Positions 46,703-58,758 of a stretch of 64,000 nucleotides of DNA are shown here, in pieces. The stretch's first letter is position 1; every line of letters starts with the position of its first letter. This stretch comes from Vicugna pacos. Taxonomy: Eukaryota; Chordata; Mammalia; Artiodactyla; Camelidae. The notes under the pieces are model-generated. The model did not search any database. It had not been told where the DNA came from and was given only the letters and a program-made list of their open reading frames with translations. The position numbers were made by a program, and so were the translations under genes. The stretch lies in assembly GCF_048564905.1 (NCBI RefSeq), contig NW_027328739.1:6447001-6511000 (forward strand), in the 5' to 3' direction.

Positions 46703-48147
46703 CGAATGTGACGACAGGGGTGTCACTTTGAGTCATCATTCAGTGAAACAGTTGGAGGCATGAGTTAAAATCCATGACTTGGTATGAAAGTTGTATTTCA
46801 CTTGGCCTCTCACTATTTGAACTTAGAAAGTTTTATTACCTAATATACAAGCAAAATGAGCACTTATCTTTCTTCCTGCTTGACAGAGACAAGAAGAATT
46901 TCTGTAACGTGTTTGCAGCAAGACGGGCGTTGTGAGGTCATTTCATCACACGATTTGCTGTTTCTGCACCTGTGATCCTGCGTGTATCAGGAAGGTTTAT
47001 GTCTCATCACGGAAGGATTGTTATCAATTCCAGTTCCTTGCGAGGTTGGCATAGTTCCACATTCAGCTTATCACTGCTTCCTCACTTTGCTTTTACAAAT
47101 ATGATTCTCTTGTAGTTATACTTTGCATGATATTTTGCTATTCTTGCAATTTCTGAACACTGTGAAGCGTCAGATTTTTTTAAGATACAGGAGAGAGGAT
47201 AAATATTTAACCAACTGCTTAAGCTTTAGTTCTGAGAACACGATGTTTATCCCGTATTAATTGTTTTTAAAAGTTATTTTTATAGTCAAGATCCTTTAGA
47301 CCCCCAAGCATATCGACCCATCCAACATATTGAATAACAGACAGCTTTGCCTCTGCTAAATGTTTGTCATTTTTCAAGATAGGCAAGTTCTGGCTGATGG
47401 GGAAGTAACTTTATTGTCCCCACCATTGTCTTCAGATCCATGTGGTTGGGTCTCCCTTTCAAGGTCCTAAGTGAGATCTCAGGCCAATTTCTTAGCTCTT
47501 TAGGTATACAGAGGTGTCTTTTGTAGGTGTGGAATAGTCCTGGTTAGTCCAAATAAAAAAATTCATTCCGTAGACAGTTTAAAGCTTCTCCCTTGATTCT
47601 ACCCTGTTATTCCCCAACTCCAGCTCAGGCGTGACCCAGGTAAGGGTTAATTGGGGAAAGGCACCACCTTGCTTCATCACGGATTCTGTCCTACCTCGCC
47701 ACCTACCTGTTAGCCATTGCTTCTGGCTTCTTAGGACTGTCTGGAGGAGGAACATGAAGAGAAGGGCAAAGTTTTAACCTGATTGTTGCTGTTAGAATCT
47801 GGCACTGAGGGTGTCACTTTGGCAGATGTTCAAATGCTGTTCTTTTTCCAGGCTGCTGGGGTGGACATCGCAGAACCCTCCTACCCTGTCCAGGGACCTC
47901 CAGCCCCATCCTCTTCTCTAAGCTGGACTACATCCTTTCTGGCAGCTTGGATGGACGTCCATCCCCTTAGCTTTTTTTTTTTTTTGGTAGTGTTTGTTGA
48001 GCATTCTGGATTTTATTCAGAATATATTTGAAAGCTATTAAAGGTTATAATTATTTTATCCTCAAATCAGCCTTAGTACTGAAATAAGTAGCAAGCTGAA
48101 AAGCATCATTATTTTATAAATTCCAACTATAGTTCCTTTCAGGGGCT
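46703..48147. other. No recognisable repeat or gene
   Basis: Unassigned DNA. A T-run at 47971-47983 and an 82-codon frame at 47783-48031 carry no domain. No gene is supported. Confidence 0.45.
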
Positions 48148-48208
48148 TTTTTTTTTTCACCCGAAGCATAGTCAGTTGCAATGTGTCAGTTTCTGGCGCA
48201 CAGCATGA
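48148..48208 (-). mobile_element. ~60-bp L1 tail with local tandem duplication
   Basis: A poly-T followed by a short complement of the L1 3' end ('cagttgcaatgtgtcagttt', 'cacagcatgacgctc'). At its truncated edge the 17-mer agcatgacgctcataa[g/a] is present twice in tandem (48202-48218 and 48219-48235). Confidence 0.75.
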
Positions 48209-48235
48209 CGCTCATAAGAGCATGACGCTCATAAA

Positions 48236-49019
48236 AGCATGCTCTGTGCATCCTTGGTAGCTGGCCTTCCTGAGCTGCGTCCTGTTCAGATGCCTCAAGC
48301 CCAGTTACTTTCTTCCAGCCTCAAAGAGAACTCAGCACCTGTGCCCCTACGTCCTACCCTTGGGCAGGTGGCTGGTCTCTAGCATCTGGCTTGCTGTTTC
48401 AGGTGAGACTCCAAACTCTTGGCAATGCAGGTCAAAGTCCCAGGAGAATTCTCTTCTATGTTTGGGTTCAGGACTGACATTAAATGAACCTATGAATTTC
48501 TATCGCTGCAGAAGCATGGAAGCTGGGGGAGGAGAGGGTCGGGAGAGAGGGATTTAGATGTTATCTCCTTTTCAACCCTCAGCAGCTCAGACACAATTAC
48601 ACTAAACTATGAAACAGTGCATTTAGATCCTGACACCTATTTATGGTGAATGGCTTTGGGTTTCAAGGAAGATAAATGTCCTTTTTATTTCACAATCTCA
48701 AATTAGCACAAGTATACATGCACACGTACATGCAGAATCATCATGAATGTAACAGTAGGAAGTGCAGACTGATGTAAAAAGCTGTCGTGTTGGTGACTCC
48801 AGGATCCCTGGTGTCATTGGCGATGAGATTTTCTATTTTAGTACATTTCTGAACAAAACAAAGTGTAATATGATTCTCCACATACACGATTGTATTCCTA
48901 GAAAATTTGGTGCATTTGAAAGCCATACCAGATGTTCACTGCCAACTATGAATTATTATTTTTGAGCTGTTGAAACCTCCTTCCAAAAGACAGATGAGGG
49001 GGAAAAAACTGTTCAAAAG
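48236..49019. other. No recognisable feature
   Basis: Unassigned DNA, no gene or repeat recognised. Confidence 0.45.
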
Positions 49020-49255
49020 CATCTCAGAGATTTGCAGATACTGACAGCTATATATAAAATAGATAAACAACAAGTTTCTTCTGTAGAGCACAGGGAACTA
49101 TGTTCAATATTTTGTAGTAACCTATAATGAAAAAGAATAGGAAAAGGAATTTATGTATGTATATGGAGGACTGAAATATGGTGCTGTACACCGCAAACTG
49201 ACACATTGTAACTGACTGTACTTCAATTAAAAACATTTTAAAAAATCATCTCAGA
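49020..49255 (+). mobile_element. 218-bp L1 3' tail with 9-bp TSD
   Basis: Body 49029-49246, plus strand, entirely 3' UTR of lineage B ending 'actgtacttcaattaaaaac' with A-tail. The duplication catctcaga lies at 49020-49028 and 49247-49255. Confidence 0.92.
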
Positions 49256-49754
49256 TCCACCAAGGCATCCAGGATGGGAGATGCTGAGATCCTTGAGGGA
49301 AGGGAACACACTCTGAGCCCCCTCCTCCTCTGGATAATTAGATTTCAGGGCCCACCAAGGAGGAGGGATCAGACTCTCATTTGGGACCCTTGAAGGGCTG
49401 TTGTCGAGAACCAGCAGAAGTACACTAGGTCTTAGAAAGAATGAAATCCATCTTTGAGTTAACTCAAACCTAATTTAAATCCTAGCCAAACACTGAAATA
49501 AATCGTCTCTGTAGAAAAATAACAATGTTCAGAGTCTCTACAAACTTTCAACCTACTGTCCAACATTCGATAAAAAATTGTGAGGCATATTGGCTAAAGG
49601 CACCAAAAGAAAAAAAGATAGACTAAGGAAACAAGCTCACAAGTGATACAGGTTTTAGACACAGATGTTAAAATAAAATAATGTGATCAAGAAAATAAAA
49701 GACATTGATTTTTTTTCAGAGAACTTGCCCAACACACACACACACACGTGTATT
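49256..49754. other. Unassigned, ends in (CA)n
   Basis: No gene or transposon recognised. A (CA)n tract at 49733-49747 abuts the next L1. Confidence 0.45.
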
Positions 49755-50150
49755 TTTTTAACAACTTTATTGTTACTATACAGTAAACTACACATATTTC
49801 AAATGTACAATTTGATGAATTTTGATAGAAAACACCACCACCTATCAAGATGTCTCACATTTCCATCACTCCTCAAGAGATGCAATTTTTGAATTCCCAG
49901 TTTGTCCCTTCCCACTCCCTTTACCCTTTGGTAACCATAAATTTGTTCTCTATGTCTGTGATTCTGTTTCTGTTTTGTAGGCAAGTTCTTTGTGTCCTTT
50001 TTCTTTAGATTCCACATATGAGTGATATCATCTGGTGTTTTTCCTTTTCTTTCTGGCTTACTTTACTTAGAATTATGATCCCTAAGTCCATCCATGTTGC
50101 TGCCAATGGTATTATTTTCTTTCTTTTTTTTTTCACAGCTGGGTAGTAGG
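49755..50150 (-). mobile_element. L1 3' end with mosaic-looking 3' UTR
   Basis: Minus strand. The distal tail ('aacaactttattgttactat', 'caaatgtacaatttgatgaa') is the older L1M-like type and the proximal part ('ggtaaccataaatttgttct') plus ORF2 end are of the younger type, exactly as in the 3167-3540 copy. It is truncated soon after 'tccatccatgttgctgcca'. Confidence 0.88.
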
Positions 50151-51130
50151 CTTGTGTACTGTTAATATTATACAAAACAGACTGAGGTTCTAGGATTAGA
50201 TAAACATAAACACACAGGTTTTGTACCTACGTGAATGTCTGGTGGGACACTTGAAAATCTCAAAGGGTGTGAAAATACTTTTCATGGTGTTGCGCTGTCC
50301 TGAGCACTGCTGGGTACCTAGTGACCCTATACCATCTCACAGTCATCACGTCAACTGAAGTCACCCTCCCCACGAAGTATCCCAGATGCCCTTTGGGGGC
50401 AGAATTGCCTCTGTTCAAAACTATGGCTCCGTTTCTCAGCCCAGCCCACAATAGGAAGGGGACATAATTTCTGGGTCAATCAGCAATTTGAGGATTTAAA
50501 ACTAAACACGTGGGTGTGTCTACATCTATATATATCTATATCTGTATATCTACCCAGATGAATGATACCTAAAAACCATGAATAACTAAAACCCATCAGT
50601 TGGTTTTAAAACTCCCTTTATTATAGTAATGCAAATTCTTTTCCAAAATTCTGAAATAGGTTGGGGCATTTTGCTGAGAGTTTAAAGTTCTCCAAACACC
50701 TCACTTAGGAGGTGCCGCTTAGGAGAATCAAAGGGAGACTTCAAAGATCTCGAGTTTGAAAAAAAAGTCAGGAAGTCCTATTTGTCGAATAGTTCAAAGC
50801 AATCACAGGTGAACCGTGAGGCAGTGGGGTGGAGAGTTAGTATCCACATATCTTTTTCCTCTGAAATGCACATAGGCTTCTGAAACCAGTTGGAGTAGCA
50901 TTTTTTTTTAAATAAATTCTCTCACAATGTCACAGTTCCACAGCCCCACCAGAAGTCCTAGCCTCCCTTGGGCTTTCCTGGTGAGGTGGCTGTCAGGTCC
51001 CACAGGTCTGCTACCTGCTCCCCATCCACCTGCCCCCTGCTTCTCTTACATGTGGATAATAGAGCTTGGCTGAAAATTTTTTTTTGGATTTTTCTCCACC
51101 TCTGTTTTTGTAGGCAACTTTCAACTTATA
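50151..51130. other. No recognisable gene; short TA/TC tract
   Basis: A mixed 'ctatatatatctatatctgt' tract lies near 50525-50553. The rest is unassigned. Confidence 0.45.
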
Positions 51131-51214
51131 TTTTTTTTAAATTGAAGTATAGTCAGTTACAATGTGTCAATTTCTGGTGTACAGCATCATGTCCCAGTCA
51201 TGTGTATATATATA

Positions 51215-51260
<46 letters not shown>

Positions 51261-51803
51261 TTTGTTTCCATATTCTTTTTATTAAAGGTTATTACAAGAT
51301 ATTGAATATAGTTCCCTGTGGTATACAGGAGAAATCTGGTTTTTTTCTATTTTTATATATAGTAGTTAACCTTTGTAAATCTCAAACTCCAAAACTTATC
51401 CCTTCCTACCTCCTCCTCTCCCCTCGTAAGATTTTTGACTATGTCTGTGAGTCTATTTCTGTTTTGTAAACGAGTTCACTAATTTCTTCTTTCTTTCTTT
51501 CTTTCCTAGATTCCACATAGGAATGAAATCACGTGGTATTTTTCTTTCTCTTTTCTGGTTTATTTCACTTAGAATGATGATATCCAGGTTAGGTGAGAAT
51601 GTAGTTTGGTGCAGCCATTATGGAAAAGAGTATGGAATGTCCTCAAAAAACTAAAAATAGACTTACCATGTGATCCAGCCATCCCACTCCTGGGCATACA
51701 GCCAGAGAAACTCTAATTTGGAAAGATGACACTCACCCCAGTGTGCACAGCAGCACTGTTGACAACAGCCAAGACATGGAGGCAACTCAACGTCCATGAC
51801 ATA
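51131..51803 (-). mobile_element. L1 (lineage B) with inverted 5' segment
   Basis: The 51131-51588 part is minus-strand 3' UTR and ORF2 end, with a (TA)n tract at 51202-51251. From about 51591 to 51803 the sequence reads as L1 ORF2 in plus orientation ('ggtgcagccattatggaaaa', 'ccatcccactcctgggcata', 'gacaacagccaagacatgga'). This head-to-head arrangement is the signature of twin priming during L1 insertion. A TSD was not identified. Confidence 0.9.
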
Positions 51804-52029
51804 CGACAAGTTGTCTTTTGCTATTTGTCTCTACCATCAGCTCTCATTACAGGGGTTCCACTTTCCTTGCCTCTCCCATGGCCACAACTCCTCCATCCTT
51901 CCCTGTTCCCTGGTCATCAGCCAATGGAGAGTCCCACTGCCAGTAAGTCATATTCAAGGGCAAGCTTCTCTTTGATGCTTTGAATCCACTGGGCCCAGAT
52001 GCATTTTAAGCACTGGGTAAGTGGTAACT

Positions 52030-52500
52030 GTAATCATCACCACTGTGAAGGAAAAAATATTGCAGCCATATCAGTAAGCAAAGGATGCTGTGGCCATCAA
52101 GTCATCAGCCACCACCGCCACCCCTGACAGTGAGCAGAGAGAACTCAGGATGCAGACAAGCAGGCAGCCACCCCTACTGGTGCCCCCTCAGGGAACTCAA
52201 GATGGGAAAGAACAGGACACTGGTCATAGACAGCTAGGTGCACATCAAAGGGATGATTTCAATGAGCCCAGACCTTTGCATCTTCCCACACATAGAAAAG
52301 CATTAAATTCATTCACTTGAGTGTCTGGTTTTCTTTAATTAACAGTAATCTTTTGATGTTCTGACTACCTGGTCTTTGTTGCAAAATTCCGATCTATCCA
52401 GGCTCCTCCCTACCTTTATGGAGCAGTCCCTTCAAGCTATTTTGAGAGGTTCCCTCCCAGGCTTGAAGTCCTCAGGTCTTCTGTCTGAATTTGTTTCCAC
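52030..52500 (+). mobile_element. Possible ERV LTR fossil
   Basis: A plus-strand stretch with 'gatttcaatgagcccagacc', 'ggttttctttaattaacagt' and 'cctggtctttgttgcaaaat' that I recall as part of a dispersed cetartiodactyl LTR. It carries a 76-codon open frame without domains. Ends and family are uncertain; no internal viral genes were seen. Confidence 0.4.
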
Positions 52501-54179
52501 AACTGAAAATAACTAGATTTGATAAATGATCTTTTTAAGTGCACTAAGGCATTCAGAATTGGCAATTCCTTTGCTAGAAAAAGAAAAGACCAAATTAGTA
52601 ACCACTTCCCTCTCCCCACCTCCCCATTCTAACTGTGAATAGTCTCATGGCCTCATCGTTAAACTAAGTCCACAGGAAAACTTCACATGCAAAGTTAAAT
52701 TAATTTTATGTTATGCTAAGCGTAAAAGAAGGTTTGGTTAGGATCCATGCTGAGAAGGTGAGAAAAATCCTGCAAAAGGCTAAAGAAAAGAATATTTTAT
52801 TAATGTGCAAATGTTCTGTGGTGAGATGGGGGTGTGGCAGGTTGAAGGGACTGTAAGACCGATGGGGCTAAATCAAGAAGTCCTCCTGGTGCAGTCATAC
52901 TGGTGAGGTGGGCACGAATCAGACTTTCTGTTTTTAAGCCTTTTGAAGATTTGATCTTGCCAGAAAATCACAGGAAATTATTGAATACCTTAAGCAGAAG
53001 TGTGGAGTGATGAGGTTTATGTTTTCAAAAGGATACTCCACGGGGTAGAGATGAATTCGTACAGAAGCAAGAATGGATGTGGAAGCCTGATTAGAAGATT
53101 CAAAACAAAGATGCAAAATGGCTCTTTCTATTTTTTTGTATTCTTTGATTTTTTTTTTTATCCTCTAAGTTCTAAGGATACAGGGCAGACATCCCACAAC
53201 TCAGTCCTTGTGGACAAGAAAGTGATTAAGCAAAATTAAAGGTCTTTTTTTAAGACTGCCATGGGTATAGAGATTCCTGAGGTTCTTGGTAATTATGCAA
53301 TTGAAATTTAATCCAAATTGGCAGGAAATTAGTCTTTGAAGGATAAGAAGATGATAACGAGGTCAGTTGACAATATGGTGTGAATATTTTGTCTGAGCTT
53401 AAGTAGAGGTCATTTGAACTGCTTCATTAAGGCTCAAACATTCTAGTAAAATGAAGATATTCTAAGTGTGTCAGGCTTTTGAAAAAGAAATCCAGGAATT
53501 ACAAAGAGATATTTTACACTGCAGGTGCCTGGTGCCCACCCAGGAATTGAATTAATAGCCACAGAAATAAGAAGTACATATTTCTGCTGAAAATTTCTCT
53601 CCATTTTACCCAAAAAGTACATAAAATATTCAAAGCTAAAATACAGTGGAGGCTTTTCAGCTTTGAAACTGAAACTCAGCTAGCTTAGTGAGTGGGGCTC
53701 AGTGAGGTCTGGGCGCCACCGCACTGGTCCTGGTGGTGACCCTGCTCCAGGAAGGGTGGCGTAGGGGCAGTGAGGACCTGCCTTCATCGGTGCCCCCTCG
53801 TTTTTCATTTTCAGAGCTCAGATCCAGAGCCTGAAGATTTTATTTGCCTGGGGGAGGGAGTTTTAAGTTCTAGAAGAAAAGGTAAAAAAAAACACAACTT
53901 TAAGGGAAAGGATATTCTGATGACCGATTCTCACTGATCAAAGACCCACTTTGTCTCAGACCCATCACAAACGCTGTGCTTCACAGTGGAATTCTAACCT
54001 TATCGAATAAGGAGACAGTCTGGCAAGTGACATCCAGGGTGTTGATTCTGTGGTCCGGTTAACTAACCTGAGTATAAATCCATGAAACTAAAACCCATTT
54101 TTAAAAAAACTAAGACCCATAATATCATAATGTAGTAGGCCAACGCACAGCCTTTCAAGTCCCGCACAGGGCCCAGACA
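52501..54179. other. No recognisable repeat or gene
   Basis: 1.7 kb of unassigned DNA, with GC richer at 53690-53830. I support no coding frame here. Confidence 0.45.
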
Positions 54180-54375
54180 CGGGCTTTATCAGTGATCAGC
54201 CTGGAGACCTCAGTCATGGCACGTAACTTCCCCAAGCCTCATTTTCTCATCTCTGCAATGGGGATGGTGATGTTATTTACTGTATGCTATTACTGGGGGC
54301 GGGGTGTGAAATGACTCATATATGAAGAACTCAGCACAGCATGTTTGGCACCTAATAAACTCTAATTGCAGCAAC
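54180..54375 (+). mobile_element. MIR SINE
   Basis: Sense-strand MIR: 'ggagacctcagtcatggcac', 'cctcattttctcatctctgc', 'aatggggatggtgatgttat', ending 'tttggcacctaataaactc', the typical MIR core and 3' end. Confidence 0.85.
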
Positions 54376-56819
54376 TACTCCTATTAGGAGACCATCCAGA
54401 TCATTGATCGTCTTTCTCAGTTCTCATAAGAAACAGAAACCAAAGAATGAAAAATTTCCACCGTGTATTATGCCAGTTATGCAAATATACTGAATATTCT
54501 ATGAAACTAACATAGGTTCCAGGGACAGATAATTTTAGAAGAAAAGATTATTTTGAAATTCACCACTAAAACATTGTTATAAATATTGATAAAAAATTGT
54601 CTGCCCTATTAAAATATTTCCAGTGTTTTCCTCAGAGGCAGAGTGAAGTGTTCATGGTATATCGTGCAAGTCTTATTATATTTAGATATAGTTTATTCTT
54701 AGGAAAATATTAACTGTTTAAGTAAATTCTGCACAAGGAAGTGGCCAGAGGGAATAAACCTAATGCATACATTGAACAGAATATACTAGCGGTTTCCTGA
54801 TTTGTCTGAATGGGATAAATCATGTGATTTTTTTTTTTTGAAAAATGCAATTTATATGAAAATGTAATTTCTAGATACTCAGAGACCCATTCACAGGGTA
54901 AAACACTGCTGTCATAAATCCTTCCAAAATGCAATCTTACATTCTCATGACTATTCATCCAAATGAAATCTTTCTCTACAGGCAGGATAGACAACTTATT
55001 GTTACACATTTGGGGTTTTTTAAGATTCATGTTTTGTTTCAGAAACAGGCTATTCTTTCTGATTGACTGCTTTGGGTTTTAAAACCAATATTGTCATTAG
55101 CAGAAAAGTAAAGCAAGTTATAAAAACAGAAACAAACGCAGGCTGTCTTTACACAGAACCTCAGAGAAAGTTTCCCAGGAAGTCATTCATGTAACTTGAA
55201 ATGTATTTTTGTCTCTGATGTTCTGATATGCGACCTATAGATAGAAGAGTTTAATTGCCCTCTGGTGGTCATTTTTAAGGGAATCACACAACTAAATTGT
55301 AATCCCTCAATTTCTTACTTCCTCACAGTGTTTCCTTGTGACCCTATCCTAACCCTAACCCTTACCCCCAGCCTTTGTGACCATCTGGTTTACCTCTTCT
55401 TTGCTAATGAATCCGAGAAAAATTCTTTTAAGACTCCCTACCTTCTCCAGATGCTAGCATCCACTGTGGATGGTAATTTGAAGAACCATTTGGGGAATCT
55501 GCCTCACTCACAATCCTTTTCATTGATAAATCTTCCTCATCTATGTGATTGGAAACTGGTGGCCACTTTTACATCAGATGGTCCCCACCCTCCAACCGAG
55601 GCTCAGCTGATAAAATCCTCTTTCCTGTTCCTGGAGTTTCTGAGCCATTAGTCAGCTGTAGTCTTTGTTGGCTGAGTTTTTCATTTTGGGGAGACACTGG
55701 GCCATAATCTTCTCAGACAAACAGAAACTGAGATTTCAGAGAGAGAGAGAAAGAAAGAATTATGCAGAGAGAAGGAAACATGTCCATGAGGTCCCCAAAA
55801 GTCAAAGTTATTTTGTTTCCTGACACTTTCCAGTTGCTGGTTCCAGATCCTTGAAAAACTCAGCTGTTAATGTATTTCATAAACCATTCCTGGGTCCTTA
55901 TAACAAAGTTTCCTTTGTTGAAGTATCCTAACGTGAATTTCTGTTATTTGCAATGGAAGAAATCATTCTAAGGAGGGAATTCAAATCTGTGGTTTTGTTT
56001 AGGAAACAAATATGCTGGCCGTGTGAGTAGAATTTCCACTATTTTACAAGCCTGAATTCACATGTCTCTTAAAACATCTGAAATAGTTAATGGCAAAAGG
56101 TACAAAAATCATGTATGAGTAATTTTAGGAATTCTTGACTGTTGAACAACAAGTGAAACATGATATTTCATAGACCAGGAAACCTTTGTCAACTTCCTTG
56201 AGACAAATGGAAGAATTTATAAAGCATGAAAGAGAAAATTACACAGGAATTTCAGAGAGGAATGTCCACAATCAGGAATTTTGGCTTCTGCATTTGCAAT
56301 CTTACTCCTTCATGTAAGGCATGGCTCCACTATACATATTATTGGAGAGAATTTAAGTAATTTTCTTAAAGCTACAGTAGATGTATGCCCAGACTGAGAT
56401 CAATTCCAAGATACATGTTCTCAGTTACTTTGCTATTCTGCCTTCTGAGTTCATCCTAAAATTTGGAAGGTTGCCAGGCAGGTTAATCCCAAGAAGTACA
56501 TCTTTCATTTAGGGATCTGTACAGAGGAAGGATGTGGGTAGAGGAAGCGTCTGATGTTCCTTATCTACACCCCTTGCTCCTTTGAGGTATTCATCCCCCT
56601 GTCCCCACCCCTTGCTAATCCCAGGCATACTAGAGAGAAAACCACCTGGAAATATACATTTAGTCGCATGTTGATACCAGCCACCCACCTTTACTGCCCT
56701 TGTCTGGATTTTTCTCATGATTCTGTAGGACTAGGGGTCGTATTTGCAAAAAGCAAGATAGTGGCACTGAATAATTATCCAAAGAAAAGAGGCTTCTAAT
56801 GGAAGGTATTTCCTTCCAT
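54376..56819. other. 2.4 kb without a recognisable repeat or gene
   Basis: Unassigned. A short GA tract lies at 55739-55757 and a two-unit CCTAAC string at 55347-55360. A 128-codon plus-strand frame at 55265-55651 has no domain I recognise. Confidence 0.45.
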
Positions 56820-57030
56820 AATTTAATTTTTAATTTTTATTGTAGTATAGTCAGTTTACAATGCTGTGTCAAATTCTGGTGCACAGCATCATGTCCCAGT
56901 CACACATGTACATACATAGATGTATTTTCATATTCTTTTTCATTATAGGTTATTACAAGATACTGAATATAGTTCCCTGTGCTACACAGAAGAAACTTGT
57001 TGCTTATTTTCCTTCTTTATATATTGTACA
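56820..57030 (-). mobile_element. L1 3'-UTR fragment
   Basis: Minus-strand L1 tail with 'gtagtatagtcagtttacaa', 'cattataggttattacaaga' and 'tccctgtgctacacagaaga'. It is truncated within the 3' UTR. Confidence 0.88.
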
Positions 57031-57039
57031 AACTTTAAA

Positions 57040-57560
57040 CATTGCCTGGGGCAATGACCACGTTGGCCAGCTACCACAATTTAAAATTGGGCCCTCAAGA
57101 GCCAATAGTTCTTATGACTTGGAATGAAGCTGATAGCAGCAGGCAATTCCACGATAATTTTATTTCGAATATATTTAGGTGGCGATCTGCCATTGATAAT
57201 GACAAATGAGCAGAGCTCAAGGCTCTTCTCGTGTGCATTGATCCAGGCAGAAGAGACCAGCTTCGTTCTCACTGCAATATGTTGCGAGCCTGAGACACAA
57301 AGGACACATTTAACAGTGCGTCGGTTCCCCAATGACTGCAATACACAGCACTCACTAGCCCTTTTTAGGATGAGGGTAAGGGTCACCGCGATGGCCACTA
57401 TAATAACTAAATGCTTCTCGGATAGAATCACTACAATTGTCTTCCCTCAGAGACATTTCACGCCATGTGATTGGGGGCCATTCTTGTGGTGTCAGAGACT
57501 GGCTGGGAAGGAGAGATGACAAGGAAACTGTGTGTTTCCATGGCTTCCATGCATCTAGCT
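57040..57560. other. Candidate conserved element, open on both strands
   Basis: No repeat is recognisable. The stretch is balanced in composition, keeps scattered CpG (about 12 in 400 bp) and has long open frames on both strands: 131 codons on plus (57124-57519), and 116 (57081-57431) and 103 (57355-57666) on minus. None matches a protein family I know. A conserved non-coding element is the more likely reading; a coding exon cannot be excluded. Confidence 0.3.
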
Positions 57561-58616
57561 GGAAAAAGAGCAACATTAGGAATAATTGATAGTGAAGGAT
57601 TGAGGGAGATAAAAAGAGATGGACTGAGAAGGATTTAATGACTCTTTGTAGCCTTACATCTGTCAAAGTTTTTGTGCTACATTAAAGTTTCATTATTTTC
57701 ACATTTTGTGTTTTCATATTTTCCCATCCCCTTCTTTCTGCTAAATTTACCAAGTAATACAACGGAGAGCTATTTCTGCAAATGTCATTGAGTCTGTTCC
57801 TGGAAATGAATCAAGTGTTTCACTGGATGCTTTTCCCTCAAAATACATTTTTCAATTAGCAGCAGAGGATTTGTGTACAAAACATGCTCTTTAAAAAATT
57901 ACATTAAAAAATAGACCCAATCCTGAATCTTTGTATCTTTGTTCAGTTTCAGTGGGTCAAAGGGTTGGGTCAACCTACTTTTACAAATTTCGTTTCTTTG
58001 TAATATTTGGTGTTTCTCTAGAAATGCACGCACTCCGCCCCTCAGCTCCCTGACCTCATACTTGCCACATACTATGTTTTAGTAGTAATTCCTGTTAATT
58101 TCACCGATCAGGTAAAGGTCTTTAATGTGTGAATATCAGAGGGCATTGATCGAACTTATGTTTGTCATCTGTGTTAGCGTAATTACTGTTTTGGAGTAAT
58201 TCTTCATTTAGAATTAAGAAACCATGATTGTATTCTATCTCCATGACTGAATCATCATGCCACCTCTTGCAAAATCTTGTATTTTGGGTGCTTTAGTTGA
58301 CTAGAGTGGCAGTGAGACAATTTCACTAGCTTGCCCTAAGCCTGTACATTCCAGGATGTGTGGAGGAGGTCTGTACCTCAAGACGCAAGACCATCAACCA
58401 GAACTAAACTGCTGAATCAAAGCTGCAGAAGGACACAGCGAGGGCAGGGGGCCGCATCATCACTTATCATAGAATTTTCTCACTCCCTCTACTGCCTGTG
58501 CATGACCATGCTCAGCGTTCAAAGTCACAGGACCAAGCATCTTCAGGGAAATAGTCTGTCTAGTGCACCTTCGTTCTCTCCTCCTGTCTTCCTTGTTCAA
58601 TGTTACCATGTTTATA
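57561..58616. other. No recognisable feature
   Basis: Unassigned DNA without clear repeats. Confidence 0.4.
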
Positions 58617-58758
58617 GATACCATGTTGTTTTTTAATCTTTCTTTATTGAAGTATAGTCAGTTACAGTGTGTCGATTTCTGGTGGACAGCATGTTTCAGT
58701 CATACATACACATACATATATTCATTTTCATATTCCTTTTTATCATAGTGGATACCAT
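58617..58758 (-). mobile_element. ~120-bp L1 3' tail with TSD
   Basis: Minus-strand L1 3' end ('attgaagtatagtcagttac' on the plus strand), body about 58626-58750. The direct repeat gataccat lies at 58617-58624 and 58751-58758 and continues with partial identity. Confidence 0.88.

Noticed and set aside
55347-55360. Interstitial telomere repeat (CCTAAC words)
   Set aside because: Only about two units, too short to separate from chance.
8142-57127. Recurring 'GYYKILNIVP' peptide in several frames at 8142, 49048, 51164 and 56861
   Set aside because: It is the translation of the same L1 3'-UTR segment read in antisense in each copy and not a protein family.
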